Assembly: GCA_020205615.1 (NCBI GenBank)
Contig: CM035171.1
Coordinates: forward strand, 12,614,625 to 12,678,624
Origin: Panax quinquefolius
Taxonomy: Eukaryota > Streptophyta > Magnoliopsida > Apiales > Araliaceae
Reading direction: 5' to 3'
Length of the DNA: 64,000 bases
Shown here: positions 8,999 through 21,800 of the stretch, in pieces
Layout: each line of letters starts with the position of its first letter
Position numbering within the stretch: the stretch's first letter is position 1
Made by a program: the position numbers and the translations under genes
Notes under the pieces: model-generated
Database searches by the model: none
What the model saw: only the letters and a program-made list of their open reading frames with translations
Told to the model about the DNA's origin: nothing

Positions 8999-10654
8999 GT
9001 AAGGGATAGTAAGAGATTTTTAAGGGTGATTATGTTTTTCAGTTTTGTATTTTTTCGGACCTTCAAAAATTCTGGAAAAATTTGAAATGATATTTTGATG
9101 AGTTTTGTAGATTGTGTCCAAAAATGGCGATTTTTGAATGTATAGATTAAGAGTTATGGATTTTATGAGAAAAGACTATTTTAAAAGTAACTGTTTATAA
9201 CTCCTTGTGGTTAACTCTAAAATTGATGAAATTTTTATTGGGAGTACATCTATATAATATCAGTATACCGTATTAATTTCAGATTTTTTGGACAAAAGTA
9301 CAATTTATGATAAATATTTAAATATTCGGTGGTTTGGCCATATGAAAATAATAAATGAATTTTAAAAATTCTGAGAAAAATATATATTCAATATGGGACT
9401 ATATTCTTCTAAATCCCAGAAAATAAATATTTTTGGAACTGATTTGGTATTTTTTATGAAAATGTTCTAGTTATGAGTAAATGAATTAAATATGTTATGT
9501 GAAGTAAGAAAAAATTGAAAAATATGATTTTATGGCTTAAGAATCATATATGAGGTATAAAAAGATTTTTGATGAGGGTTTTGGTTATTGGTGATGAAAT
9601 CTTATGAGTTTGGCATTTTATGATGATTAAATGCATTAATTAGTAAAGTGTAAACAATTTAATTAAATTGTTTATAAGTTTTAGAAATTATTAAATATTG
9701 TTGTAATATTAAGAATATTAAGATTTTGATATTATTAAGTGATTTTATAACATATGGATTAAGGTGTTATAAATATTGATATGGATTTTATTATGAAACT
9801 TTATCTTTTTCGTTATCGAGGTTATTACGCACGATATCTGCATTTTATGTACAAATACGGGTACTATTCACGACAAATTGGTTTATTCTCTCCACCAAAT
9901 TATCGTTGATTTATGAATCTTACTCTTGAAATTAAAACCATGTTTTGATTATATTGTTTTTATATAACATTCTTATAACCCTAATGATGATATTTCTCTT
10001 TGACTTGAGTGTAAAGATGAATAGATTATTGGTATGATCGTGACTATAGGTTCTCTTTGCCGATGGTGCAAAAGTTGAATTGTTGAATTGGTATGATCAT
10101 GACCATTGAATTTATAATTGAATATTTTTAGCTTAAGTGCAAAGGTGAATTGATCAACATGGTTATAATTATTGTTATATAACTTCTGAAATGATTATGT
10201 ATTTCTTTGATATATGAATATCTTTGGCTCGTGGTGCAAAGATGACTTGTTAATGAATATCTTAGCACGTAGTGCAAAGATGAATTATTGATGAATATCT
10301 TTTTGCTCGTAATGCAAAGATGACCTGTTGTTGAATATCTTTAGCCTGTAGTGCAAAGATGAATTATTGATGAATATCTTTGGCTCATAATGCAAAGATG
10401 ACCTGTTGTTGAATATCTTTGGCATGTAGTGCAAAGATGAATGTTGATGAATATCTTTGGTAGTGGTGCAAAGATGAATTTATTAGTATGATTATGAATA
10501 GAACTGTGATTTGGTATAACCATGATCTTTGATGTTTCGTAAAAGACAAAGATGAAATTATCTTCGTCTTGGATAAGAAGAGAAATTTAGAACTACAATT
10601 ATGATTATGAGTTATTCATGTGATTGTGATGTGAATTATTGATTGATGTTACAG
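8999..10654 (+). other. Candidate leader intron within LTR-C
   Basis: GAG|GTAAGG at 8,996-9,004 fits a plant splice donor, and GATGTTACAG|GATAAA at 10,645-10,660 fits an acceptor. Both are kept in LTR-A copies with different spacing (692 bp at 49,233-49,924). This is inference from motifs and conservation only. Confidence 0.35.
10215..10487 (+). repeat. 39-bp tandem array, 7 copies, in LTR-C
   Basis: Units start with TGAATATCTT at 10,215, 10,254, 10,292, 10,332, 10,371, 10,410 and 10,448, each containing GCAAAGATGA. Three or four spaced copies of the same TGAATATCTTTGG...GCAAAGATGA unit occur in LTR-A (36,535-36,670 plus strand; 59,215-59,350 minus strand). Confidence 0.9.
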
Positions 10655-11100
10655 GATAAAACATTGTTGGTGGACTTTTAACATGGAGAAGATAATAGAT
10701 TTTATGGTCTATTTGACTCTTCTAATGGATCGCTCATTCCACCGCAACTATGGTTGAAAAGTTTTATCATCTACCATATGTTCTAAATCTACGATTTATT
10801 CGATGAAGACTATTGATAATTTATTTATCTTTAGTCATAATATTCTTTATTGAGCTAGTTGTGCTCACCCTTTTGTTTCATAATTCCATTCGGTTAATAA
10901 AAGTGTAGGCTTTGGGTCGAGCGAGGGATAAATAGGAATAGAATGGTGGTTTATAGATGTTGAGGGTGATGTGAATTTAACTTGGAAGGGTGTTTTGCCA
11001 CTATCATACAGGATGTCTAATGACATACAACCTCGTGTCATCATAAGACATGGTTGTGCTCATCCACTTGCTGAGTATATTTACAAGCACTACCTATATA

Positions 11101-11105
11101 ATCTT
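11101..11105. other. Target-site duplication, left copy (ATCTT)
   Basis: ATCTT directly precedes the TGTGACGCCCCC terminus of A1 and recurs at 61,286-61,290 directly after its TTACA terminus. This defines 11,106-61,285 as one insertion into the LTR of C. Confidence 0.85.
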
Positions 11106-11637
11106 TGTGACGCCCCCAAAATAGGTATACATCACCCATTCTGAGTTATCAATACATGGTACATAAATAACTACAACTTTATTATTACAACATATAAACT
11201 GTGAGTTTAAATATAGATATTGCCATCTAGACAATATCCACACGCAAATAAATCCCCATCATAATTATTGATACATTATTTTACAAAATTGGTGAGGACT
11301 ACTAAACAACTCTATCTAGAACCTTCATTCCATACCCCACTAGTACTTAACTACATTCTCGCCTCTGGGAAGAAAAATGGAACAACAAGAAAAAGGGTGA
11401 GCTCAACTAGCCCAAGAAGAATATTATGACTAAGATAATATACAACAAATTATCGTTAGTCTTCAATAGGAAAAATCTAATAGAATATGTATAGACAACA
11501 AGTTTTTAAATCAATATTCGCAATGAAATAATAATTCATTATAAGAGTTAAGTAGAGAATACAAACTACTATCTTCTATGTATGAATTTAAAAGTTCATT
11601 GTCTATCTTTTATCCCTGTAATATCAATCAATATATA
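11106..11637 (-). repeat. A1 3' LTR, outer 532 bp
   Basis: Begins TGTGACGCCCCCAAAATAGG and matches 58,661-59,195 of the A1 5' LTR. It is broken at 11,637 by element B; the rest of this LTR resumes at 51,833. Confidence 0.85.
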
Positions 11638-12367
11638 TGTGAGACCCCAGATTTTATCAATAAAGATTTAAATTTTGTCGAAATAATTTTTAATATTATG
11701 GTGTGAATTTGAGATAATATTATAGTTGTGGGTAGTATTTATAAATTTTGCAAAATATGCAAGTAGTTATATTATATTCGAATTGGCCTGGGGAATATTC
11801 TTGTTTAGTAGGGAATATTAAATACAACTACTCAATCATTGGTGGACCCCACAATGTAATTATTGTTTGATTGAGAAAACGACAAAAATATTTTATTGAA
11901 ATAACGGCGGAAATTTTACCGTTGATCTTGTTGAACTACTCGGTAGTAAAAGTACAATAATACGTGTAGTTGCGTAGTAAGCACCAGATTGATTATCGAT
12001 GCTTATGTGAGAAGTCACTCGGTTTGATTCCATTATTGTCGATTAATAATATGAATTATTATAAGCGTTAATGACGTTTTGTTTTATTCAGTATTATTAA
12101 CGTAATAAAATGTAAACATCTTTTTATATAAAATGTAATACTTTATTAAAGTTATTCTATAAATAGAATATATTATATTTTATTATGCATAGTGTTGCAT
12201 AGTGTTTTTTTCAGATAAGTGTTAGCATAGTGTTTGCATAGTAAAATGTTTTTATATAAATAGAATATATGATATTTTATTTAAAAGATTTTGCTTTAAA
12301 TATGGATTGTCGATTAAAGTAAATCAATGGACCGCTCATGGATTAATTACTATGCATTCTATTTTCC

Positions 12368-12375
12368 TATAAATA
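12368..12375 (+). promoter_or_regulatory. TATA box of LTR-B
   Basis: TATAAATA in TTTTCCTATAAATAGAAGC, matching the position and context of the boxes in LTR-A and LTR-C. A donor-like CTGTAAGG follows at 12,523-12,530. Confidence 0.6.
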
Positions 12376-12592
12376 GAAGCTCATTCCTTCATTATTTTCT
12401 TACGAATTCAATTTAAACTCTGTAGAGAGAAATTATAGAGAGAAACTATAGAGAGAAAATCTATAGAGATAAAGAAGAAGAGTATTCGGTACTTCACTAC
12501 TTTGATATCCAAAGGTCCTTTACTGTAAGGGATATTATTTGTTGTACTTAAAGGGGTGTTATTCTTTCTTATTCATGAAGAGAACTTCATTA

Positions 12593-13075
12593 TTCCATTC
12601 ATTATTATTCATTGGAATAACTCAGAAAATGGCATACCCTATACATAACACTTTGTGTATCGCCAAGCATACCCTATACTTTGTGAAATCCTTTATATTA
12701 TTCCATTTTTATTTATTCTCGTTGGAATAACTTTGATACTGCCGAATCCCCTATACTTGGTGATCTTCTTCTCGTTATTCCATTCTTTATTATTACATTG
12801 GAATATCCTCGCTCATGTGTGTTTTTACACCTGACACCGGTTCCATTGTTTATTATTCGCATTTATTATTACATTTGGAATATCATGTCGCAGTGTTTTA
12901 CAGGACACGGTTCCATTGTTTATTATTCAAAGATTTATTATTACATTGGATCATCCTCGTCGGTGTGAATTTCACCCGACCGGTTCCGTTATTATTATTC
13001 TATTGAATAACTTTGTTATCGCAAGCACTGCATGCATGGTGATTTCTTTTGTTATTCCATTCTTTATTATACCCA
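12593..13075 (+). repeat. Degenerate 63-108 bp tandem repeat in LTR-B
   Basis: TTCCATT or TTCCGTT followed by TTATTATT recurs at 12,593, 12,701, 12,778, 12,841, 12,911, 12,984 and about 13,055. The best-kept spacing is 70 bp. The array is also present in the three 3' LTR-B copies. Confidence 0.65.
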
Positions 13076-14081
13076 GTTGGTTAAAACTTTGACTTATATA
13101 CTCCATGAAATTAGTAGAATATCTTTGATATTTGCGTTTCATCCAAAGATCTTTTCATGGAAATATTCTTCCGATTATTCTTGAATTTTACTCTACAAAA
13201 CAAAGATCATGTTGACAATTTGGGCGTTAATAATTCTCGGATTAAATAATTCTTGAACTTGTTTTATTGAATTATTATGTCATTGTCATCATTCTCATGT
13301 TATCTTATGTTATCTTTGGCTTACGTGCATGCGTAGATGAACTTAGTATGATTATGACCGGGATCATTCGGTATAATCATGGCTTGTTATAAATGATGTG
13401 ATAAAAGTCCTCGGTGGCACATGTAATGCAATGATGGATAGCTTTTGGTATGTTATGACCGGGGGTGATTCGGTATATAGTCATGACCATTGATAATTTG
13501 ATGAAAATCCTTGGCCGTGGTGATGCGAGGATGATTAGATGTGGTGGTTTATTTATTAAAATTTGAGTCTCGAATAAAAAAAATTGATGAAAACCTTTTA
13601 AAACCTAAAAGATAGTAGATTTTATTCTCTACTTGACTCTTTTAATGGATTGCATATTCATTTGCAGCTTAAACCGGTTGTCTATTGTATTTTATCGGTT
13701 TAACATCATTGAAGGCTAATGATAATTTATTCTGCATTATCTTAGTCATAATATTTCTTCTTTGGGCTAGTTGAGCTCACCCTTTCTTTCACCGTTTTCT
13801 TCTTGAAATGAGAACATAGCCGGGACGAGTCGGGGAACGGAGTAATGGTCCGGAGGATAGCATTAGTAGTCCTCACTATTACGTGAAATAGTGTGATAAT
13901 AGTTGTAATGAGGACTCTTTTGAGTTTGTATAATATCTAGTAGACAATATTTGTATTCAAACTCACGCTTTATGTCGTATTGTACACGGCGCTTAGGTTA
14001 ATAAGTTGTATTTGAATTTATGTACCATGTAAGTGGCGACCCAAGATGGGTGGCGTATACCTAATTTTGGGGGCGTCACGG

Positions 14082-14093
14082 TTGGTATCGAGC
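14082..14093 (+). other. Primer-binding site of element B (tRNA-Met type)
   Basis: TTGGTATCGAGC lies four bases past the LTR end. The usual plant tRNA-iMet primer site reads TGGTATCAGAGC; two bases (CA or AG) appear reduced here, as in the other copies. Confidence 0.7.
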
Positions 14094-14289
14094 TTAGGGA
14101 TATGATCCTCGCTAAGATGTGAGAATAGTACTAGGAGGGGAGAGCGGGGAATACCTTCGCTAGTATGACTTACCTAAGTTTATTTGGTATTTAATTGGTG
14201 GGTTAGAGTATAGGATAATATGTGATATGTTAATTAACCCTTGTTTTGTGACGTTGTTTGAGAATGACATCCTAAAATGCTTTGAGATA

Positions 14290-15022
14290 AGCAATGAAGC
14301 ACATGAGAGTGTTGATTCACCAAAAAAAAGGTAACGACCAACAACACGATAATAATCTTACTGGTGGCAACGGCTATCAGAACAATGATAACCATCGTTG
14401 GGGAAATGATCATGCCAAGAATGGTAACCACTTCGGTGGTAATCATGGCAAAGATAATAGAAGTGGAAATTGCAAGAAGAGAAGGTCATTTAGCCCAATT
14501 TTGTTGTTCATCAAAGTCAAGTCTAGCTGGGACGGTGGCACCAAAGGTGGATATAGACAAAACAAAGTCGTTGGTTTTAGGAAGTGCATTTTTCATGATT
14601 TCTCAAAAAGCGAGTAAACCGAACGAAGTTAGCACGGGTTAGTTAATTATAAATTGCGAAGTCTATACCTTATAAGATACTGGTTCTCACCCATTATTTT
14701 ATCTCTCTTGCTTATGCTCAACATTTAAATTTGACTCAAGAAGTTAGACTTTGACTTATTGGTTGAAACTTCATTAGTAGGAGCCTTCGTTACCTCTACT
14801 ATTTTTAAATCTTGTTTGATTCAAATAAACACTTTCACGTTACCTGTCGATCTTATCTTTTTGAAAATACTTGCCTTTGATGTGATTTTAGGAATCAATT
14901 GGTTAACTACTCATCATACTTTTCGTAAGGTTGTTAGATTTTATATTCATAACCAACCTGTTGTGCGAATTCAAGTAACCAAACTACTAAAGTCAATTAT
15001 TGTCATATCAAGCCATAAGTAA
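14290..15022 (+). pseudogene. gag-pol: Element B gag (zinc knuckle) and aspartic protease stub
   Basis: Around 14,470-14,510 one frame reads REGHLAQFC, the second half of a CCHC zinc knuckle. A linker follows, then DTGSH at about 14,678-14,692, the retropepsin active-site DTG. The protease continues through VETSLVGAFVTSTIFKSCLI (from 14,762) to FDVILGINWLTTHH (near 14,876-14,917), the usual second protease motif. Stops and shifts separate these parts. RT, RNase H and integrase do not follow; recognisable homology stops near 15,022. Compared with A1, it is the same family type with clear divergence. Confidence 0.75.
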
Positions 15023-15450
15023 AGAGCCCCAAACCTTTCGTTATTGACTTCCTTGTGTGGAATGCACCGGCCGAGCTTTACGAAGGCGACACATCGTGAA
15101 TGAAGATGGCAAGTTTATAGGTATCATTGTGAGGTGTTATCTAGGTTAAGGGATAGAAGTCACAGTTGGTAACAATGTGACGTACTATCCAAGTCTTGGA
15201 TGAGAATCACAGTTTTGAATGATATTTCTATTATTAATAAATTTCTTGGTGTATTCTTAAAGACTTCTTAGCCTACTAAGAGCGTGAAATCGAATTTCAG
15301 ATTGACCCCAAAGACAAAACCCATTTCTTAAACCTCAAATATTTCTTCAACTAAAAGGAATCATTTACGTGAATTATGATGAAAGTCATAATAAAAGTAT
15401 AGAACTGATGAAAATCATGGGTATATGAAGTATTAGTAAGTTTTATGATG
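15023..15450. other. Unassigned retrotransposon-internal sequence
   Basis: It follows the protease stub, but I cannot match it to pol or to any LTR in the window, and no coding motif is seen. May be highly decayed element B sequence. Confidence 0.35.
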
Positions 15451-16234
15451 AGTTATGTTGGTTAGTATGTGAAAACATGAAAGTTTCTTATAAATCACAA
15501 AGAGTTGAAAATCAGATTTTGGTGAAAAACGTAACATGAAATTCAATTGACCATATATCCTATTATATTTTGAATTTTTGAGTGTGGTCAAGTCCTAGAG
15601 TTAGATCTATGAGTTAACTAACTAATCCAAGTGGAATTACTGGAAAAGGTATTGTAGATTTTTGTGTGGACTGATTTTAGCAAAGGAGTGCAAAGCTGCA
15701 AAAATCGAAAAAGCTGCTGCCATGATTTTAGAGGGGCTGTTTTGGCCACTTAAATTATGAGAAAAATTCTGGCCTTTTGGGACATGAAGGTATATGGTAT
15801 AAAGTACCTCCTGTCCAAAAATGAGCTCATTCTGACTCAAAATGAGCAAGTTATGACTATTTCAATATTTAGGTTTTTTTCTTGAAAATATTAAATGACG
15901 CTATAACCTGAGTTCTACAACTCCGATGACCATGAAATTTAAACTGAGGCTCACACAAATATAATAGGACTATATATATCCCAGAAAAGAAATATTTTTG
16001 GACTGATTTGGTATTTTTCTTGAAAATAGTTTAGTTGTCATATGAGTTAAATATGTTATATAACAAAAGTTGAAATAGGATTTTATGGGTAGAGAATCCT
16101 ATATAGAGTATATGCATATTTTTTTTTATTTGATAATTGGTGATGATATCTTAAATGATTAAATGTGAGTTTTGAATAAATTGTTTATAAATTTAAGAAG
16201 TGAAATATTATCTTATTAGATTATGAGATTAATA
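15450..16234 (+). repeat. Fragment of a C-family LTR
   Basis: From about 15,960 the sequence follows LTR-C 9,390-9,690 closely: GGACTATAT, TCCCAGAAAA, AAATATTTTTGG, CTGATTTGGTATTTTT, GTTAAATATGTTATAT, TTGGTGATGA and ATTGTTTATAA occur in the same order. The left limit is uncertain. The right end abuts a truncated minus-strand LTR-A, so this is a rearrangement junction. Confidence 0.55.
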
Positions 16235-18888
16235 TCTATACTCATAAATTATAAATCCTCATCACATTTATTGATACATTATTTTACAAAAATGGTGAGG
16301 ACTACTAATGACAATTCTTTCTAAAACCTTCATTCCGATTATCTTTGGCCATAGTTGTGACGCTAAAATACTATATTCATATTCTAGCCTCACGAGAAAA
16401 AATGGAACAAAAAGGAAAAGGGTGAGCTTAAATACAAATATTATCTTCGATAAAGAATATTATGACTAAGATAATATTTTACTGACTAAAATTAAAACCT
16501 TCGTTAGTCTTGACGAGGGAAAAATCTAATAGAATCTGATAGAAATTAAAGTTTTAAATCTAATAGAATACAATGAAATAATAATTCATTAGAAGAGTTA
16601 AGTAGAGAATGCAAACTACTATCTTACATGTATGAATTTAAAAGTTCATCGTCTATCTTTTATCCTGTAACATCAATCGATATATCATACGGAATCAAAT
16701 ATTCATCTTTTTGCACTACAAGCGAAAAGATATTCATCGATTAATTAAATGTTCATTTAAACACTGTTCATCTTTGCTTTTCTGGGCGAAGATATTCTTG
16801 AAATCATTAAATCATTCATCTTTGCTATTCTGAGGCCAAAGATATTCATAATATCATCATTTAAGGCGAGGATGATGAAAAATATTTTTTAAAGAAAGCG
16901 AATCGATGAAACAAAATGACAAGGATTAAGGATTAAGGATTAGTACTTTTTTTTATCCATGTTCAAAAATACCTCAAAAATAATCATAGTGGTGTAAAAT
17001 TCGAGAATGATCAAAACATGGATCTGATCAAAGCTAGTATCCGAATAGATATTTTGGACGAAAAGAAGAAATTTTATTTTTCGATGAATAGTGCCGTATC
17101 GTGAATAGTCTTGTATCATATCGTGAATAGTAACTCAGAACACCAAAAGATAGAAATTCCACAAAAAAATCTCTTCACGCTTCATGAATAGTACTCGTGA
17201 ATAGTAACTTCGTGAATAGTAACTCATGAATAGTAACTTCGTGAATAGTAACTCATGAATAGTAACCCAGAGCATGAAAAAGTTCCAAATTTGATAAAAG
17301 TTCAACCAATATTTGAATATAATGATATTGAAGAAATAATATCATTTGAAAAAAATAACATCCACTTACCTCGAAAAGATTAGTACTTACAGGTGGAATC
17401 TAGGATATAGTCTTTGAAGGAACTTGCACCGTATAGCAATACTCAAAGTATACTCAAAATACTCACAAGAATAAACTCGATAATATAGAGAGAAAACTTG
17501 ATTTTACGGTGTGATTTTCAATTCTAACCTAAGCACCTATTTTATAGGAAAATCTTTAGAACACCAAAAGCAGAAAATTTATTAAATTAATAATATATAT
17601 ATATAAATTCATCACGCACACCTTTGAATCTGAATTTCAGCAATTGAACACATGCCTCACACATAAAAAAAAAAAAACGTTTTTGTAAAAAAAATATTTA
17701 AAACTTCAAAAATTAATTATTTTGGAGCTTGAACTTCAATAATTCATAATAAATAGCCCTTTTATCAGAAAATTCGAATCTCGCGAGTTTTTTTATAGGA
17801 AATTCAATTCTCTACAACTTTGCGAGAAGAAAGTTTTCCAAATTCCAAATGGAAATTGGCCAAAAATCCACAAGCGAGTCGATTTTACAAAATTTATAAT
17901 CAAATTTCGATCGATAAATGGGGTCCACAGAGCATGTTTAACATGTTTTAAACATTTATTGCAACAAAAATACTCTTCCTCCTCCTCGTATACTCATATA
18001 TCCCATTTAGTTGTAAAAATATCACCATTATTATATTATTAAAATATAATAATATATTTAAATAATTATTTTATCGAGAAAAGATAAAATTTCAATTTTC
18101 AACAATTGTCACATTAAAATTTTCTCTCATCTATATCCACATAAAATCAATATTTTCCTCATCATATGAATCAATAATTAATTATTCACAAATAATATTA
18201 CGAGAATCACAATATTAATGACCCGGCGGTTCCGGAAAGAGGGGCTTTCGATAAAATTTCTTCTTCTTGGCCTTGATTAGGTGACCAAACCTCTCCTTAG
18301 ACGAACTTTCTAGACATTGCCAATAATGTTATCTAATAATATTATTAGGATAATATGAATTATTGCTTCGATAATGAAAAATCTTGTGTAATGACAATTT
18401 ATTGAAACAACAACAATATAAAATATCAACGCGACAATTATTAACTCGATAAAATCTTTGAGCGATAATTACGTAACCATTATTGAGTAGTGCCTTCAAT
18501 AATTGGTGAATCGATAATTGGTTGTGCGACACAGGTATTATTCTTGTGTTTTAACCATAAGGTATTTTATAGTGTTAGCAGTAACAACTCTGTAGTTATT
18601 TTTAAACAACTTATATTTGTGCGTTTTCTTCATCCAATCGCTTTTTTAGTTATGGGGCCCACATGGCTTTGTGCAAATGTCGTGCGAATATTCCCACAAG
18701 CGATGATCAGAATATTCCACGACCAAACGAATATTCCCAAACAATGATGAATATTTTATAACCACTTGCTTATTTTGAAATATTTGCGTATTTAACCTAA
18801 CTATCCACATTAATCAAATCAACCCTTACTATTTCAAAATAATAAATAGAAAAATTAAATTTCATTAATAATAAGTTGAGGTCTTACA
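16235..18888 (-). repeat. LTR-A, first of a three-LTR chain, left end truncated
   Basis: Matches 23,770-26,438 and 31,320-33,892 and ends GTCTTACA at 18,888. The first roughly 120 bases of the LTR (on this strand its 3' end) are missing. A copy of the TATA region lies at 17,539-17,547, with one extra T. Short tandem GTGAATAGTAACT/CATGAATAGTAACT repeats fill 17,180-17,275, and GGATTAA is repeated near 16,922-16,942. Confidence 0.85.
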
Positions 18889-18898
18889 ACCTCCCTCC

Positions 18899-21800
18899 TT
18901 ATGAAATTTAAGTCCTCGAAATTGGCGTCACGTGCACAGTGTTTGAAAAGGTGAGGATACCTCGCTTTCATTTAGTTTCCAATTCCCGGTCATTTCCTCT
19001 ATAGCATGATTCCTCCACAAAACTTTAACTTGTGGTATGACCTTTCTTGGCGTGGGACATGCTCCTTCTATCCAAAATCTTGGCGGTACCTCCTCATCGT
19101 TAAGTCTTGGTGCTATCTCGTCCGGTTCTAACTTCTATAACGTGGTTGGGGTCTTTCACATATTTCTGAAATGCGGATATGTGAAACACATTATGAACAC
19201 GAGACATACTTGGAGGTAAAGCAAGTCATAGGCTACATTTCCTACTCGGTCAAGAATTTGAAATGGACCCGATAAATCGTGGATTGAGCTTTCCTCTCTT
19301 CCCAAATCTTGTAACTCCCTTCCATGGAAGCAACTTCATGACAATACATGATCCCCTACACTAAATTCCACGTCCTTTCGATGAAGATCCGCATAACTCT
19401 TTTGTCGATCTTGTGCTGGTTTGTATCGTTGTCGAATCATTTGGATCTTTTAGTGATCATACGTCTAACTTTCGGGTCCCAACAATGTTGCTTCACCCAC
19501 CTCATCCCAACATATTGGAAGACGACATTTTCGTCCATATAATGCTTGAATGGAGCCACACTATACTTGCACGATAAGCTGTTGTTGTTGTAGGAGAATT
19601 CCACCAATGGTAAATACTTATCCCAAGCGCCCTTGAAGTCTAGGACCACGAGTCTTAATAAATCTTCAAGAGTTTGAATAGTCCTCTCGATTGTCCGTCT
19701 GTTTGAGGATGGTATCTTGAACTAAATCGCAAATCCGTGCCCGTAGCTTTTTGCAAGCTAACCCAAAATCTTGAAGTGAATCTTGGGTCACGATCCAAAA
19801 CTATGGATCTGGGCATGCCATGCAACCTCACAATCTCATTCACGTCATACTAGCAAGGCGTTCGAGGGAATAAGTCTCCGTGTCGGCAAAAATGAAAGCG
19901 GACTTGGTTAATCTATCAACAATAACCCAAATAGCATTGATGCCTTGAAAGCCGTAGGAAGACCCGTAACGAAATCCATGGTAATGTGTTCCCCACTTCC
20001 ATTCGGAATCTCAAGTGGTTCTGCAGCGGACCCTTAGGTACTAGATGCTCACGCCTTTACGTTGACAAGTTAAACACATTGAGATAAACTTTGCAATCTC
20101 TCTCTTCATATTGTTCCACCAAAATGTATGTCGAAGATCACGATACATTTTAGTACTTCGAGATGGATTGCAAATGGTGTATTGTGTGCCTCCATCATAA
20201 TCTTGTACTTCAAATCAGTCGTTAGGAACACAAAGTCTAGAGTGGACTCAAAGTATTCCTTCTTCATCAATTCTAAGCTTAGGAATAGCTCCTTCTTGTA
20301 CTTTCTTCTTCATACGCATCAAGCTCAAGATTCGGTGGCTTGAAAGCGACCTTAACTTTTTCTATTAAAGTTGGCTCTGTCGTATACTTGACATCATCGC
20401 TCTTTTCGTTCCGCGTATGATCTTCTCTTTCGGCGCGTCGGCTACCGTTAAACTTTTCGGGATGGTATTGAATAGTGTGGTCGTAGTCTTTCAATAGTTC
20501 GAGCCAGCGTCATTGCCGCGTGTTGAGTTCTTTTTGAGTGAAGAAATATTTAAGGCTTTTATGGTGCGAATATATCTCCACTTTCTCCCCATATAGATAG
20601 TGCCTCCGTATCTTTAAGCGAAAACATTTGCTGTGACTCTAGATCATGAGTAGGATAATTCCTCTCATACTCTTTAAGTTGTCGCGAGGCATAGGCTATG
20701 ACTTTCCCGTTGCATGAGAACACATCCTAACCCTTTGCACGAAGCATCGTTTGTAGATAACAAATCCATCCGAACCGGATGGTATTGTTAGAAACAGTCT
20801 TAGAAATAAGTCTCTCTCTTAAGCTCTTGGAAACTTTCTCGCATTCTTACGCTCCAAGCGAATTTTGTATCCTTAGGAGTTAAATTTGAGTTAATGGAGT
20901 AGCGATTAGAAAAAACCCTTTCCACGAATCTCAGATAATAACCATTAAGCCCAAAAAGCTACGTGCTTGATCCATGAACTTGGTTGCTCCCAACTTTGTA
21001 TTGCTTCAATCTTGGCGGGATCCACGGATACTCCATGTTTGACACCACGTGCCCAAGAATGCTACTTCCTCGAAGCGAACTTCGCATTTCTTCAATTTGG
21101 CATATAGTTTGTTTTCACGAAGCCTTTGGAGTACCGACTTCAAATGGTGCTCATGATCTTCACGACTTTTGGAATATATAAGGATGTCATCAATAAAAAC
21201 AACAACAAAGCGATCCAAATATTCCTTGAATACTCGGTTCATCATATCCATGAAAGCCGCGGGAGCATTAGTTAGTCAGAAAGACATGACTAAGAATTCA
21301 TAATGCCCATCTGGGGTTACGAAGCGGTCTTTGGAATATCCTCGATTCTAATCTTGGTGATGATATCGAGCGAAGATCGATTTTTGAAAAGAATTGTGCC
21401 CTTGCACTGGTGGTCGAACAAGTCATCAATCTGAGGTGAGGATACTATTCTTGATGGTGACATGGTTCGATTCCAGATAGTCGATCAAAATCGCATACTC
21501 CGTCTTTCTTCTTTACAATAAAGCAGGAGCACCCCGAGGAGATGTCTTGGGGCCAGATGAAACCGATGTCCAACAATTCACGTAGTTGGACCTTTAACTC
21601 TGAAGTTCAATAGGAGCCATTCGATATGGGGTTTTAGAAATGGGCTTTGTACGCAGGTTCAAGATCAATAAAGAATTGACTTTCACGTTACGGGGGTAGG
21701 CAGGGAAGTTCTTGAAATCGTCGGGAAAATCGATAACAACGGGAATATTATTCAAATTTGGCGTGTCTTTATTCAAATCCATAACATGGGCTAAGAAAAG

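Larger units (their letters stand above)
7493..11105 (+). repeat. Element C, 5' LTR, left 3.6 kb (interrupted)
   Basis: The LTR starts TGTAAGACCCC at 7,493, and its first 1.93 kb is repeated at 62,069-64,000 (the 3' LTR). It is broken at 11,105 by A1; the last part resumes at 61,291. The U3 contains a block shared with family A (8,034-8,106). A TATA box lies at 8,833, a splice-donor-like GAGGTAAGG at 8,996, and a 39-bp tandem array at 10,215. With its right part the LTR is about 4.06 kb, long even for Tekay/Del elements. The 5 bases before it are TCGCT; the matching duplication lies outside the window. Confidence 0.85.
11638..14078 (+). repeat. LTR-B, 5' copy, 2.44 kb
   Basis: From TGTGAGACCCC to GGGGGCGTCA, directly followed by a primer site. 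The right 1.4 kb (from about 12,672) matches 37,212-38,614, 43,815-45,217 and 50,434-51,832. The layout parallels LTR-A and LTR-C (GCAAAATATGCAAGTAG, GGGAATATTC and TATA box in the same order), but the sequence has diverged. Confidence 0.85.

Noticed and set aside
10215..10487. Regular 39-bp repeats as a CRISPR array
   Set aside because: Units are contiguous and imperfect with no unique spacers, lie within a plant LTR, and recur in other LTR copies.
14234..14446. Minus-strand 70-codon frame
   Set aside because: Lies opposite the element B gag fragment on the plus strand, which has recognisable zinc-knuckle sequence.
16921..16943. GGATTAA repeats as interstitial telomere sequence
   Set aside because: Plant telomere repeats are TTTAGGG; this is three copies of a different 7-mer present at the same spot in every LTR-A.
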